From assembly GCF_004117875.1 (NCBI RefSeq), contig NZ_RAHW01000002.1:558001-622000 (forward strand): a stretch of 64,000 nt of DNA. The letters run 5' to 3'. Below the pieces are notes generated by a model. That model made no database searches, had not been told where the DNA came from, and saw nothing but the letters and a program-made list of their open reading frames with translations. The translations under genes and the position numbers were made by a program. The DNA comes from Geomonas oryzae. GTDB lineage: Bacteria; Desulfobacterota; Desulfuromonadia; Geobacterales; Geobacteraceae. The number at the start of each line of letters is the position of its first letter. Within the stretch, counting starts at the first letter, position 1. Shown here piece after piece: positions 18,891 through 27,512 of the stretch.

Positions 18891-18936
18891 ATACTTCCGT
18901 ATTTCCTTCCCGCCGCGGCAGTCGCGCGGCGCGCAT

Positions 18937-21582
18937 CTATTTTCTCAACTGCGCCAAAAGCGCCTGTGCCGCCTTCCGGTCCGGGTACTCGCCCATGGCG
19001 AGCGATTCCTGGAGCGCTTTCTGAGACCGCGCGAGGTCTCCGGTCTGCCGGTAGGCCAGCGCGAGATGATAGCGCACCGTAGGGTTGGCCGGAGCAAGCG
19101 TCGCCGCACGCTCGAGCACCTTGACGGCGTCGGCGTTGCGCCCGCTGCGGATAAGGGCGTAGCCTACCGTGTCGATGATCACTGCGTTGCCCGGCTCCAG
19201 CCGGTAAGCGGCGAAGGCGTAGCGAAGCGCCTCCTCCTTGCTGCCGTACCCATCGGCGCAGAGGTACGCCAGGTTGTTGAGGGCAGGGGCGAAGCTGCCG
19301 TGCTGCTGCACTATGGCGCGGTAGCGCGCGACGGCATCCTCTTTTTTCCCCTGCGTCTCCACGAGGTTGGCAAGGGCGAACTTCGCGGCAGCAGAATCGG
19401 GCTGCAGCTTGAGCGCCTCCTGGAAAGCGGCCTGCGCCGCGGGAAAATCCTTCCTGGCGAGGTTTACATCCCCAAGCATGAGGCGCGGCTCGGCACTCTT
19501 CGGGTCCGCCTTGACGGCGCGCTGGACCTGAGCCAAGGCCCTGGGGGTGTCGCCGGTCATCTGGTAGACGTTCGCCAGCACCAGGTAGCCTCGTGTCGAG
19601 GTGGGGTACCTAGCAATGAGCCTCTGGGCCTGCTCCACCGCCTTCCCCCCCTCCTTCATGGCAAGGTACGCCTTTATCTTCAGGGAGATGCCGCGGTCGG
19701 GATCGAGGGCTTCCATCTCTTCGGCCGCCTTAAGCGCCTTTTTGTAATCGCGCTGCTCCAGGAAAAGGCGCGCCTTGGCGTCCAGGGGAGCTGCGGCGCG
19801 GGGGTCGAGTCGAATCGCGTCATCGAGCACCTCGAGCGCCTTGCCGGGTGCCCCCTTCTTCTGGTGATATGCGGCGAGGGCGAGGTACGCCTCTGGAGCG
19901 CCGGTCTGCTTCGCCTTCTGGTAGTAAGCGAGCGCGTCGTTGTCCCTGCCCGCCAGCTCGCTCAGCGTGGCAAGCCCGAAAAGGGCGCGCAGGTTTCCGG
20001 GAACCCTCTGGTGCAAGGCGGAGAGCTCTGCGATCGCCTTTACGTAATCGGCCTGGGCGGCGTAGTAGCCGGCAAGGTTTAGGTAGGCCGCGGCGAAGAG
20101 CGGGTCGACGCGCTTCGCATCGGCGAGGCTTTTGGCGGCGCCGTTTCTGTCACGGCGGGCAAGCTGCAGCCCTGCCATGGCGTTGTAAAGAGGTGCGTCC
20201 TGCTTGCCGCCCTTGAGCCCCGCGCGCAGCAGTGAAAGGGCCTTGTCCGTGTTCCCCTGACGGTGGTAGAACGTGGCGAGTAAAAGCCGGCTGCTCAGGG
20301 AATCGGGAGAGGCACTGACCGCGGAGGCGAGTTCCTCCTCCCCCCGCGAGGTCTTGCCTTCGCTGAAATAGTAGGCCCCTTTTTTCAGATGGGCCTGGAC
20401 AAGCTTCGGGTCAAGCTTCGTGGCGAGGTCCAGCTCGTGCATCCCCTCTTCGAAGAGTCCCTGCTGGATGTAAGCGGTGCCGAGGATATTGTGGGCTACG
20501 GCGTCCGAAGCGTTCGCGGCGATCACTTTCTTGATCTCGGCCACCGCGTCGTCGACGCGCTTTTGCGACAAAAGGACCTGGGCGGTCAGGAGGCGCGCCT
20601 GGCGCGAGGTCGGGATGCGGTCCAGGATGATCCTGAACTGGCTGAGCGCGCTCTCGAGATCGCCATTGCCGTAGTAGCTGAGCCCGAGAAACTGGTAGCC
20701 GTCCAGACTGGGCGCCAGCTTGATCGACTGTTGCAGCGCCGTGATGGCGTCGACGTAATTCCTGCGGTGGTAGCTGACCACCCCTTTCAAGCGGTACCCC
20801 TCGCCCCGCTTGGGGCTTTGCTTGATCATCTGGTCTGCCGTTTTCTCGGCGCGGTCCAGCTGTTTTTGCTCCACGTCGATCATGCCGAGTTTGTACTGGG
20901 CGTCCAGGCGCCCCGGGTCGAGTTCCAAGACCCTTTGATAAAGAGCGGCTGCCTTATCGGCGTGACCGGTGTCCTTTTCCACCGAGGCGAGCATGAAAAG
21001 GGCCTTGAAGTTCTTCGGCTCGTCCGTGATCACCCGGTTCAGCTGCTCTCTCGCCCGGTCCGTCTGCCCCATCACCACCTGCACGGAGGCGAGCTGGACG
21101 CGGCTCGTGCTGCGGTGCGGGTCCGCGGCGAGGGCACGCTCCAGATGATCGACCGCCTCCCGGTATTTTCCCTGTGCGGCAAATGCACCACCCACCGCCT
21201 CGAGCCCTTCTGCGCTCCCGGGGTGCCGGGCCAGGTACTTCTGTCCCATGGCATAAGCCTCGTCCCCCTTACTCATGGTGATGTACAGGCGTGCCAGTTC
21301 GATAAGGACTTCGTCGTGCTCGGGGCTCTGGGTGAGTACCTTGAGGTACTCCTTTTCCGCCTGTTCGTTCTTGCCAAGCGCCGCATAAGCCTTGGCGAGT
21401 TGCAGGCGCGCGTCGTAATAGTTTGCGTCCTTTTCCAGTGCGTTTTTGAAATAGACCACGGCACCGGCCGGGTTGGAGGCCTTCAGCTGCTTGACTCCCT
21501 CCTCATAGAGATTTTCCTTTGTCTTGCTGCCGCAGCCCGAAACACTCAGAGCAACCAACAGTAACAGCCAAGCTATCTTCAT
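18937..21582 (-). CDS. prsT: PEP-CTERM-system TPR-repeat lipoprotein PrsT
   Basis: From the ATG at 21582 (GGAGG six bases upstream) the protein is 881 residues. It opens with a lipoprotein signal (LLLLVALSVSGC, lipobox VSGC) and then consists almost entirely of about twenty tetratricopeptide-like repeats. It matches in length and layout the PrsT family found at the head of exosortase polysaccharide clusters, and is expected to be a periplasmic scaffold for the secretion machinery. It is the first gene of the leftward cluster, with a 384-bp divergent region upstream. An in-frame ATG at 21606 has no ribosome site. Confidence 0.88.
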   Translation of the reverse strand: MKIAWLLLLVALSVSGCGSKTKENLYEEGVKQLKASNPAGAVVYFKNALEKDANYYDARLQLAKAYAALGKNEQAEKEYLKVLTQSPEHDEVLIELARLYITMSKGDEAYAMGQKYLARHPGSAEGLEAVGGAFAAQGKYREAVDHLERALAADPHRSTSRVQLASVQVVMGQTDRAREQLNRVITDEPKNFKALFMLASVEKDTGHADKAAALYQRVLELDPGRLDAQYKLGMIDVEQKQLDRAEKTADQMIKQSPKRGEGYRLKGVVSYHRRNYVDAITALQQSIKLAPSLDGYQFLGLSYYGNGDLESALSQFRIILDRIPTSRQARLLTAQVLLSQKRVDDAVAEIKKVIAANASDAVAHNILGTAYIQQGLFEEGMHELDLATKLDPKLVQAHLKKGAYYFSEGKTSRGEEELASAVSASPDSLSSRLLLATFYHRQGNTDKALSLLRAGLKGGKQDAPLYNAMAGLQLARRDRNGAAKSLADAKRVDPLFAAAYLNLAGYYAAQADYVKAIAELSALHQRVPGNLRALFGLATLSELAGRDNDALAYYQKAKQTGAPEAYLALAAYHQKKGAPGKALEVLDDAIRLDPRAAAPLDAKARLFLEQRDYKKALKAAEEMEALDPDRGISLKIKAYLAMKEGGKAVEQAQRLIARYPTSTRGYLVLANVYQMTGDTPRALAQVQRAVKADPKSAEPRLMLGDVNLARKDFPAAQAAFQEALKLQPDSAAAKFALANLVETQGKKEDAVARYRAIVQQHGSFAPALNNLAYLCADGYGSKEEALRYAFAAYRLEPGNAVIIDTVGYALIRSGRNADAVKVLERAATLAPANPTVRYHLALAYRQTGDLARSQKALQESLAMGEYPDRKAAQALLAQLRK

Positions 21583-21921
21583 GGACGACCTCCGCCTCGG
21601 GTACATTCTGATGTAAATTTTTTAATTTTTTTCTTCTAACAGAACGGTTTTCTTTTTACAAGCTTTATTCTGGAACTAAGACGAGGATCGCAGTATTTCC
21701 GGGTACCCTTGGCACCCTTTTCCCCGATCCTTACGTTGCCAACCACTGCCTCTTCACCGTTTTCATGACCACGCGGTACAACGTGCGAGGCGCCGGAGGA
21801 GGCCTCATTGCCGCCCGTGGCTTGGAGCACGCGCCCCTTCTGTCGGACATTCTTACACATTGCATGGCTACTGCAAGTCGGGACCCTCTTTTTGTCCCCT
21901 ATCCCCCCGTTTTCATGCATG
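21583..21921. other. Divergent intergenic region between prsT and the first PEP-CTERM gene
   Basis: This stretch has no convincing gene; the minus-strand frame at 21636..21920 (94 codons) has no family features. It includes a T-rich block at 21,617-21,660 just upstream of prsT. On the minus strand, 21872..21887 reads GGGTCCCGACTTGCA, a weak GG-N10-GC sigma-54-like match about 290 bases from the prsT start. I regard this as uncertain. Confidence 0.4.
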
Positions 21922-21938
21922 TGGCACCCGTTTTGCTT
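21922..21938 (+). promoter_or_regulatory. Sigma-54 promoter for PEP-CTERM gene 1
   Basis: The sequence TGGCACCCGTTTTGCTT matches the sigma-54 consensus TGGCACN5TTGCW with the invariant GG (21923-21924) and GC (21935-21936) separated by exactly 10 bases. It lies 55 bases upstream of the ATG at 21991. Published work on an XrtA/PEP-CTERM floc-former links RpoN and the PrsK/PrsR pair to such genes; those regulators are not in this window. Confidence 0.85.
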
Positions 21939-21990
21939 CTGCTCGATTGTTGTTAAATAATTTTAATTGATTTTCGAAAAGGAGGTTGCA

Positions 21991-22623
21991 ATGCGAAGAT
22001 TGGTGGCCCTCGCGGCCGGAACCGCGCTGCTATTGGCAGCAGGCAGCGCAATGGCAGGCAGCATAACCCTGAGCACCTCGGAGTTGCTGCTCGCGCACGT
22101 GGTAACCAGCAACACCGACGCGTCGAACTGGGGGGATCTCCGCCGCGCCCTCACCACGGACGGCGTGCTCTTCACGCAGAACATGTCAAGGCCCCTCAAC
22201 AGCACCCCCGACTACGTCTACAGCTATGTAGGGGTCAACGCCGGGGCGATCGGCAAAAGCGACCTGAGCGGCGTTGACAGCTTCCAACTGCAGTTGGCGA
22301 ACACCAACAACAGCCCCTGGGACCTTGCTCTTTTCGTGCAGGCCGACGACGTCGCCTATTGCAGCGACTACCGCACCGTCCCGAACCAGCAGTCTCCAGT
22401 AAGCTTCGAAGGGTTCACCTTCGACCTTTCCTCGCTCGGCACCGGCATCTCAAGCATCGATTACCTCGGGTTCGCCGTACGCAGCACCCTGGACGGAGAC
22501 CCGAGCAACCCGGACGCCTACCACGTGGTGGCAGCCCCGACACCTGAACCGGGGACTCTCCTTTTGCTGGGGGCCGGGGCCCTCGGGCTCGCGATCTTAT
22601 TCAAACGCCGTGAAAACTCTTGA
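21991..22623 (+). CDS. PEP-CTERM sorting domain protein 1
   Basis: The start is the ATG at 21991, five bases after GGAGG, giving 210 residues; the longer frame from 21967 has no ribosome site. An N-terminal signal peptide (RRLVALAAGTALLLAAGSAMA) is followed by a secreted domain with no recognised fold. The C-terminal sorting signal is TPEPGTLLLLGAGALGLAIL followed by FKRR: the PEP motif, a membrane segment and a basic tail. The protein is a predicted exosortase substrate, exported and released or attached at the cell surface with the exopolysaccharide. Confidence 0.92.
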   Translation: MRRLVALAAGTALLLAAGSAMAGSITLSTSELLLAHVVTSNTDASNWGDLRRALTTDGVLFTQNMSRPLNSTPDYVYSYVGVNAGAIGKSDLSGVDSFQLQLANTNNSPWDLALFVQADDVAYCSDYRTVPNQQSPVSFEGFTFDLSSLGTGISSIDYLGFAVRSTLDGDPSNPDAYHVVAAPTPEPGTLLLLGAGALGLAILFKRRENS

Positions 22624-22893
22624 AACAGCGGACAACGGTCGGGGGAACGAGAGATGACCGCCGGTCCGGCACCAATGTAAAGGATGCCGACAGGAAGGAA
22701 ACGGTCACCGGCTCTCCCCCCCTCCCCGCCTGGCCCTTTACGAATTTCCCAATGATACCGGGCAACGTCGCTGATGTCCCGTGCGCCTGGCCGCGCCCGA
22801 CAAGACGCCTTTGGTGTCGCCATTTTTTACACACCGCCGCAACGCACGGGCACTGCATCCGCCTCAATCGTGTAATCCCGGTGAGTTGCAAGG
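22624..22893. other. Intergenic region between PEP-CTERM genes 1 and 2
   Basis: There is no supported gene here; short frames on both strands have no ribosome sites or recognisable sequence. There is no strong terminator after gene 1. The only clear signal is the sigma-54 site at the downstream end, listed separately. Confidence 0.5.
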
Positions 22894-22910
22894 TTGGCCC
22901 CCGTATTGCT
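22894..22910 (+). promoter_or_regulatory. Sigma-54 promoter for PEP-CTERM gene 2
   Basis: TTGGCCCCCGTATTGCT has GG (22896-22897) and GC (22908-22909) with 10 bases between, and TTGC at the -12 element. It sits 78 bases upstream of the ATG at 22987. The -24 element is TTGGCCC rather than TTGGCAC. Confidence 0.75.
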
Positions 22911-22986
22911 TATCGATAACCAGAGCAATGTGGATGCAGACTTAAACGATGTTGGGACGATAAGGGATCAACAAAGGAGGTAAGTC

Positions 22987-23811
22987 ATGAAAGCATTGAG
23001 AACGAAATTGACACATCTGACCATGCTCGGGGCCGCGCTTGTTCTGCTTTCCGGGGTAACGACGGCATACGCCGCCATGGTTGATCTGACCACAAAAGGG
23101 TCGTCAGGCACCGCTGAAGGCGCTTGGTTTTACCAGATCGACCCGAGGCCCACCGGCACCGGCTACATCGATCCGTTCCTCAGACTTGGCACCGGCAAGG
23201 ACAACTACGAGCAGGGGTACAACACCAGCGTGAAACCGTTTCAGTACGATCAGAAAGACCCGACCGGGACCTTCGGTTACACCCGTGACCTGTACCTGAG
23301 CGAGGTTCCGCAGGTAGACCTCGGCGGTACGCTCTACCGTGAGTTCCTCTTGGACATCAACCAGATCAAGACCGAAGACGGGAGGATGCTCTCCCTTGAC
23401 GTGCTGCAGATCTATCTGCGTGACGGCGCCTTCACCGCTGCGGACATCACCGGCCAGGGCAACAACCTGGTGTTCCCTAGCCTCGGCACCATGATCTGGA
23501 ACCTCGACAACCCGGGCCAAAACATCGACAACTACGTGAAGATGAACTACTCGCTCAACACCGGCAGCGGTTCCGGCGACGTAAGGGTGTTGATCCCCGA
23601 TGCGCTCTTCACCCTGGCCGGCGTACAAAACCCGGCGGTTTACCTCTTCTCCGGCTTCGGCGCGAACTTCGGCGCCAACGACGGCTTCGAAGAATGGTGG
23701 ATCGGCAAGGCCGAGAACCAGCCGGTTCCCGAACCGGGCACCATGATCCTTCTTGGCGCCGGGTTCCTTGGGCTGGCCATCTACGGCAAACGCCGCAGAA
23801 ACAACGCCTGA
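22987..23811 (+). CDS. PEP-CTERM sorting domain protein 2
   Basis: The 274-residue protein starts after AAAGGAGG with normal spacing. It has a signal peptide ending in VTTAYAA, a central domain of about 210 residues and the C-terminal signal VPEPGTMILLGAGFLGLAIY followed by GKRRR. The middle contains segments such as LYREFLLDINQIKTEDGRML and FGANDGFEEWWIG, seen in PEP-CTERM proteins of Geobacter relatives with no known activity. It is a predicted exosortase substrate under its own sigma-54 promoter, and is followed by a strong terminator. Confidence 0.93.
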   Translation: MKALRTKLTHLTMLGAALVLLSGVTTAYAAMVDLTTKGSSGTAEGAWFYQIDPRPTGTGYIDPFLRLGTGKDNYEQGYNTSVKPFQYDQKDPTGTFGYTRDLYLSEVPQVDLGGTLYREFLLDINQIKTEDGRMLSLDVLQIYLRDGAFTAADITGQGNNLVFPSLGTMIWNLDNPGQNIDNYVKMNYSLNTGSGSGDVRVLIPDALFTLAGVQNPAVYLFSGFGANFGANDGFEEWWIGKAENQPVPEPGTMILLGAGFLGLAIYGKRRRNNA

Positions 23812-23836
23812 CGGCAACATGAATGAGGAGGGAAAA

Positions 23837-23867
23837 GGCTGGACCGGAAACGGTCCAGCCTTTTTTT
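23837..23867 (+). terminator. Rho-independent terminator after PEP-CTERM gene 2
   Basis: The stem GGCTGGACCG (23837-23846) pairs perfectly with CGGTCCAGCC (23851-23860) across a GAAA tetraloop and is followed by seven T. Confidence 0.95.
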
Positions 23868-23916
23868 GCGCCCGCGGTAAGAGAAAGAGGGCGGATCTTT
23901 ACGACGGACAGGACGC

Positions 23917-23944
23917 AAAAAGGGGGAAGTCTAGAACTTCCCCC
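23917..23944 (-). terminator. Terminator on the minus strand
   Basis: GGGGGAAGT (23922-23930) and ACTTCCCCC (23936-23944) form a 9-bp stem. Read on the minus strand it is followed by TTTTT (23921-23917). It lies about 70 bases past the stop of the small minus-strand gene at 24012. A further hairpin (ACACGGTC / GACCGTGT, about 23970-23990) lies between. Confidence 0.75.
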
Positions 23945-24011
23945 ACATGGGTCCTGTCAACTATCCCGACACGGTCAGAGCGACCGTGTTAAACAAACCG
24001 ACAGCGCACTT

Positions 24012-24218
24012 TCAGGCGGCTGCGCTTCCGGGGTGTCTTCTCTCCGGCCCTGGATAGGGCTTCTGGCTCTTGGGTGCACGGACCGGATCGATACCGATCG
24101 TCACCCACCCGGAAGAGCGTAGAAATCTGGCAACCACTCCGGCTTCAATGAGACTGTCGAGCATGTAATCCTTCACGTAGTCGTACCTCTTGTTTGTCCA
24201 ATGCACTTGAACCAGCAT
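24012..24218 (-). CDS. Small conserved hypothetical protein (68 aa)
   Basis: The ATG at 24218 is preceded by GAGGGGGG at good spacing and gives MLVQVHWTNKRYDYVKDYML. The frame extends upstream to 24293 but without a ribosome site. The protein has a compact core (DSLIEAGVVARFLRSSGWV, then TIGIDPVR) and a charged, proline-rich tail. I recall similar small proteins from Geobacter genomes with no assigned function. It has its own terminator, and runs opposite to the flanking PEP-CTERM genes. Confidence 0.7.
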   Translation of the reverse strand: MLVQVHWTNKRYDYVKDYMLDSLIEAGVVARFLRSSGWVTIGIDPVRAPKSQKPYPGPERRHPGSAAA

Positions 24219-24368
24219 GACCGCCCCCCTCGAGTCACATCTTCCGTGACTGCAGGTATAAATGCAGGACTTCTGCCTATAACAGATTTGCAATATTCAG
24301 ACCTTTGTTTGCAGAAGTTGGCCCGTCCGATGGACAGCACTCAAGAGCTGTGGTAAATACCAGCCACT

Positions 24369-25088
24369 ATGATGGATATCGCCGCCAAAGCTTTGCGTGT
24401 GGAGCGCGCCGTTCTAAGCCGCGTCCTGCCGTTCGCCCTTTTCATGGCTTTCATAGCAGTCGAGGAGGGGCTGCGCCTGGCGGTGCAGCAACAGTGGCTT
24501 GCCACCCTGCCCGACCAGTACTTCTACCTTTTGTATCCGGTTAAGGCCTTCAGCGTGGCCTTTCTGCTTTATCTTCTGCGCTCGGACTACGGCGAACTGC
24601 ACTGGCGGGAGCTTTTGCACCTCCCGGCTGCCGCTGCAGCCATCGGCGCGGGAGTGCTGACCTTCGTGCTCTGGATCAACGTGGGAGTCACCCTTCCCAT
24701 GGTTGGGTCCTCACCCGGCTTCAACCCCATGCTCATTCCCGAGGCGACGGTGAGGCTTTTACTGACCGCAGCGCGGGTTGCGGGGGCCGTGCTCGTCGTT
24801 CCGGTGATGGAGGAGCTTTTCTGGCGCTCATTCCTACTGCGCTACCTGGTCCGCGCCGACTTCCAGTCCGTACCGATGGGAACCTTCACCTGGGCGTCCT
24901 TCCTGATCACGACCGTCCTGTTCGGGATGGAACACCACTTTTTCCTCGCCGGGATGCTGGCCGGCGCCATCTTCAGCTTCGTTCTTTACCGCACCCGCAG
25001 CCTCGCTCAATGCATCCTCGCCCATGCCGTCGCCAATTTTGCCCTCGCCATTTACGTCCTTAGCACCGGGAACTGGTATTTCTGGTAA
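24369..25088 (+). CDS. CAAX protease-related membrane protein, PEP-CTERM associated (TIGR03008-like)
   Basis: The 239-residue polytopic membrane protein has about seven hydrophobic segments. It carries the Abi/CAAX-protease family signature MEELFWRSFLLRYLV around residue 140 (the EEXXXR motif), FGMEHHFFLAGMLAG with the second histidine motif, and LAHAVANFALAIYV with the third. A subfamily of these proteins is found specifically in genomes with exosortases. Its role is unknown; proteolysis of PEP-CTERM proteins or of a regulator is possible. It lies between PEP-CTERM genes 2 and 3. Confidence 0.85.
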   Translation: MMDIAAKALRVERAVLSRVLPFALFMAFIAVEEGLRLAVQQQWLATLPDQYFYLLYPVKAFSVAFLLYLLRSDYGELHWRELLHLPAAAAAIGAGVLTFVLWINVGVTLPMVGSSPGFNPMLIPEATVRLLLTAARVAGAVLVVPVMEELFWRSFLLRYLVRADFQSVPMGTFTWASFLITTVLFGMEHHFFLAGMLAGAIFSFVLYRTRSLAQCILAHAVANFALAIYVLSTGNWYFW

Positions 25089-25313
25089 CCGTCCCCCACA
25101 CTGACGCAGGCTGCAGCTTCTCCAAACGGGTCACGCCTGAACGGATCTAAGCGGACCACATTCATGTTCACCATGGTGCGGTTCGTGCCTGCCGCGAAGC
25201 GTCGGCATACTTTACAACTTCCCCCCTCGCGACACTGCCACTAATGTCGGGATCTTTTACACCCAGCACCAGGCGCTAGGTGCAACGTGCCGAATTACCG
25301 GCAGCTTCCCATC

Positions 25314-25330
25314 TTGGCACGTCAAGTGCT
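25314..25330 (+). promoter_or_regulatory. Sigma-54 promoter for PEP-CTERM gene 3
   Basis: TTGGCACGTCAAGTGCT has the perfect -24 element TTGGCACG and GC at -12, with GG (25316-25317) and GC (25328-25329) 10 bases apart. It lies 54 bases upstream of the ATG at 25383, almost the same distance as for gene 1. Confidence 0.85.
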
Positions 25331-25382
25331 TTAATTAAAGCCAAAGTCTTTGCACCCATCATGTTGTACCAGGAGGCCTGTT

Positions 25383-25913
25383 ATGAAGAAACAATTACTT
25401 GCGGCTATCGTCTTCGGACTTTTCAGCATCGCCAGCACCGGTTGGAGCTACATGCTCGTAAGCGATTCTACGAACGTGGGTGCCCAGGACACCCTGCTCC
25501 AGGCGGCAAAACTAAAAAACAGCGGTGAGGCAACGGAGCTGGCATGGGTCCAGACCTTCTTCCCTGACACGGATTTCATCCTGAAGCAGGACGGCCTCAC
25601 CGGCACGGAATGGCAAAAGGTCAATTACGGCGATCTTTGGGCGCTGCCGCTGTTATCGGACGCCGACTACTTCCTCGTGAAGACCGGCAACACCGGAACC
25701 TTTACCCATTACCTCTTCAAGAACCTCGACGAGCTGTCGTGGGCTGTGATCAGCCTTGCAGACGTCAACATCACAAGCGTCGTCGGTGTTCAGAAAATCA
25801 GCCACGTCAGCGAATACGGCGGGGCACCGGTCCCCGAACCGGGAACCTTCCTGCTGCTTGGTACCGGACTGCTGGGGCTCGCCATCTACGGCAAGCGGCG
25901 CAGAAATACCTGA
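25383..25913 (+). CDS. PEP-CTERM sorting domain protein 3
   Basis: The ATG at 25383 follows AGGAGG by six bases, giving 176 residues; a longer frame from 25350 would need a TTG start. It has a signal peptide (KQLLAAIVFGLFSIASTGWS), a small domain containing WVQTFFPDTDFILKQDG and ADYFLVKTGNTGTFTHYLF, and the C-terminal signal VPEPGTFLLLGTGLLGLAIY plus GKRRR. The tail is nearly identical to that of gene 2, as expected for substrates of the same exosortase. Confidence 0.92.
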   Translation: MKKQLLAAIVFGLFSIASTGWSYMLVSDSTNVGAQDTLLQAAKLKNSGEATELAWVQTFFPDTDFILKQDGLTGTEWQKVNYGDLWALPLLSDADYFLVKTGNTGTFTHYLFKNLDELSWAVISLADVNITSVVGVQKISHVSEYGGAPVPEPGTFLLLGTGLLGLAIYGKRRRNT

Positions 25914-26088
25914 AAGAAAAGACTGCAATGCCGCTAACACAAACCGCTAAAACAAGAAGAGGGTGCCCCGCCGGACGCCCTCTTCGCTTATCTGCCCTCC
26001 CCCACGGTTTAATCCCCTTCAAACCACAGCGCTCAGCACCTACAGGCCTTTCTTCGATACTCCCCCGAGTCGGTAGAAGTCGGTACAG

Positions 26089-26337
26089 CTAGAACTGCCC
26101 AAGCACGGCGCGCGCCTGTCTTGATGACAGGCTGAGTGGGGTTTGAACTTCTTGCTGGGCCTCGGCAAGACGCAGCATGTTGGCACCCTCGCGCCGGAGG
26201 TCGCCGCACGCAGCTCGGCCCGCCACGGAAGGGGCCACTTCTGTCAATGCTGCCGGCTCGGAAGACGAAGCTGACTCGCCGCCCCGCTGCGAACGGCGCT
26301 GTTCCCTACAGGATTGCCTGCAGCCCGTTTTTTTCAT
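26089..26337 (-). CDS. Mini-protein with a flagellin-like C-terminus (82 aa)
   Basis: The start codon is preceded by AAGGAG at optimal spacing, so this is probably translated. The N-terminal half is basic and of low complexity (MKKTGCRQSCREQRRSQRGG). The last 36 residues align with the end of the neighbouring flagellin at about 17 identities: EGANMLRLAEAQQEV against EGANMLMLQTRQSLG, then LSLSSRQARAVLGQF against LSLSSQAAQSILRLF. It has only the C-terminal D0 helix, so it cannot polymerise alone. It could be a decaying duplicate of the flagellin gene or a small protein that mimics the flagellin terminus to bind the FliS/FliW-type chaperone or export system. It lies 57 bp downstream of flagellin on the same strand. 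Confidence 0.6.
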   Translation of the reverse strand: MKKTGCRQSCREQRRSQRGGESASSSEPAALTEVAPSVAGRAACGDLRREGANMLRLAEAQQEVQTPLSLSSRQARAVLGQF

Positions 26338-26394
26338 GTCGGCTCCTTGAAGGATGGGATGGGCGGGACGGCGTGCGCCGCCCCGCCTTCATGG

Positions 26395-27213
26395 CTAGAA
26401 CAGCCTGAGGATGGACTGCGCGGCCTGCGAGGAGAGGCTGAGCGAGGTGGTACCGAGCGACTGGCGCGTCTGCAACATCAGCATGTTCGCCCCCTCCTCG
26501 TTCATGTCGGCAAGGGTCAGGTTGTCGGCGCCGGTCTGCAGCGTGTTGATCATCTCGTCGGTGAAACTCTGGCGCGTGGTGATGATGTTCAGGTTCGCGG
26601 CCAACGCCTGCGTATTGACCCTCAGCGTCGAGATGGCGTTATCCATGTTGGCCGTATCGGTGGTGATGTCCGAGACGGTCTGCCAGTTGCCGCTCGCCGC
26701 TGTGAGGCTTAAACCGTCGGAACTGGCCAGGAAGCCGACCACGTCGAGGGTCGAGCTCGCATCCTCGTTGAAGTTCACCGTGAGCGTGTTGATCGAGCTC
26801 AGGAGGTTCAAGCCGCGGTACCCGGAGTCGGAGGAGATGTTGTCGATCTGGCTGCGGATGGTGTTGTACTGGGTGGCAAGCTTCGCCTGGACCGTTGTGT
26901 CACTCGTGGAGAGGGCGGACTGGGCGACACCCTTGGCGGCGTTGATGAGGCCGGTGATGGCGGTGATGCCCGCGTTGGTCGCACTCACCGTCTGCACCGC
27001 TTCGGACATCCCGTCCTTGCGGTCGGAGAGGTCGCTCGCCCTCTGGTTCGCGTTCTGGGCGGCGAAGTAGTTGGTCGGGTTGTCGAGCGCGCTGTTCACC
27101 CTTTTCCCCGAGGAGAGTCTCTGCTGGGTACGGTTCAGAAGCTGACTCGTGTTCTGCAGGTACAGAAGGTTGGTCCTCATCCCGGCGGTCAAAGAGATAT
27201 CACTCACTGTCAT
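26395..27213 (-). CDS. fliC: Flagellin
   Basis: The 272-residue protein has both conserved flagellin termini and little between, so it is a short flagellin. The N-terminus reads SDISLTAGMRTNLLYLQNT and LLNRTQQRLSSGKRVNSALD; the C-terminus reads NIITTRQSFTDEMINTL and LSLSSQAAQSILRLF. Flagellin is exported by the flagellar type III system and polymerises into the filament. The gene stands alone apart from the mini-gene downstream, with a sigma-28-like site upstream. Secondary flagellin-like proteins outside the main flagellar cluster are common in Geobacter relatives. Confidence 0.88.
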   Translation of the reverse strand: MTVSDISLTAGMRTNLLYLQNTSQLLNRTQQRLSSGKRVNSALDNPTNYFAAQNANQRASDLSDRKDGMSEAVQTVSATNAGITAITGLINAAKGVAQSALSTSDTTVQAKLATQYNTIRSQIDNISSDSGYRGLNLLSSINTLTVNFNEDASSTLDVVGFLASSDGLSLTAASGNWQTVSDITTDTANMDNAISTLRVNTQALAANLNIITTRQSFTDEMINTLQTGADNLTLADMNEEGANMLMLQTRQSLGTTSLSLSSQAAQSILRLF

Positions 27214-27334
27214 GGCGTAGCTCCTTTTCTGGGCGACCCGGCGTTCTGCCGGTGGTTTTCCAACCGATCGTCGTCGCGACGGGAGGATCGCGGAGTGGCC
27301 GGTTCCGTGCCGCTTCCGCGCACGACATCTCTCT

Positions 27335-27361
27335 TTATCGACCGCGGGGAATTATAACTTA
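27335..27361 (-). promoter_or_regulatory. Sigma-28 (FliA)-like promoter for flagellin
   Basis: On the minus strand TAAG (27361-27358) is separated by 15 bases from GTCGATAA (27342-27335), close to the flagellar consensus TAAA-N15-GCCGATAA. It lies about 120 bases upstream of the flagellin ATG. Confidence 0.6.
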
Positions 27362-27512
27362 AATATTTTTTAATTCGTGAATACAAATAAAAATAGAGGC
27401 GGGATGGTGGCGAGGAGCAACCCTGGTGCCCAGGGCGGCTTGCAAGGCGCGGCGAGGGAGAGAACGAAAGCGAGGCGCCGCCCGCAGGTGACGGCACCAT
27501 AAAGAGCTGAAA

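Noticed and set aside
17503-18936. 477-codon minus-strand frame overlapping the sugar transferase gene
   Set aside because: Low-complexity R/P/A/G sequence; the overlapping frame at 17508..18890 carries all the transferase motifs.
21636-21920. 94-codon minus-strand frame upstream of prsT
   Set aside because: No ribosome site, low-complexity sequence, and it overlaps the intergenic region next to the sigma-54 promoter.
25935-25995. Hairpin GAAGAGGGTG / CGCCCTCTTC after PEP-CTERM gene 3 as a terminator
   Set aside because: A stem is present but it is not followed by a T tract; too weak to list as a terminator.
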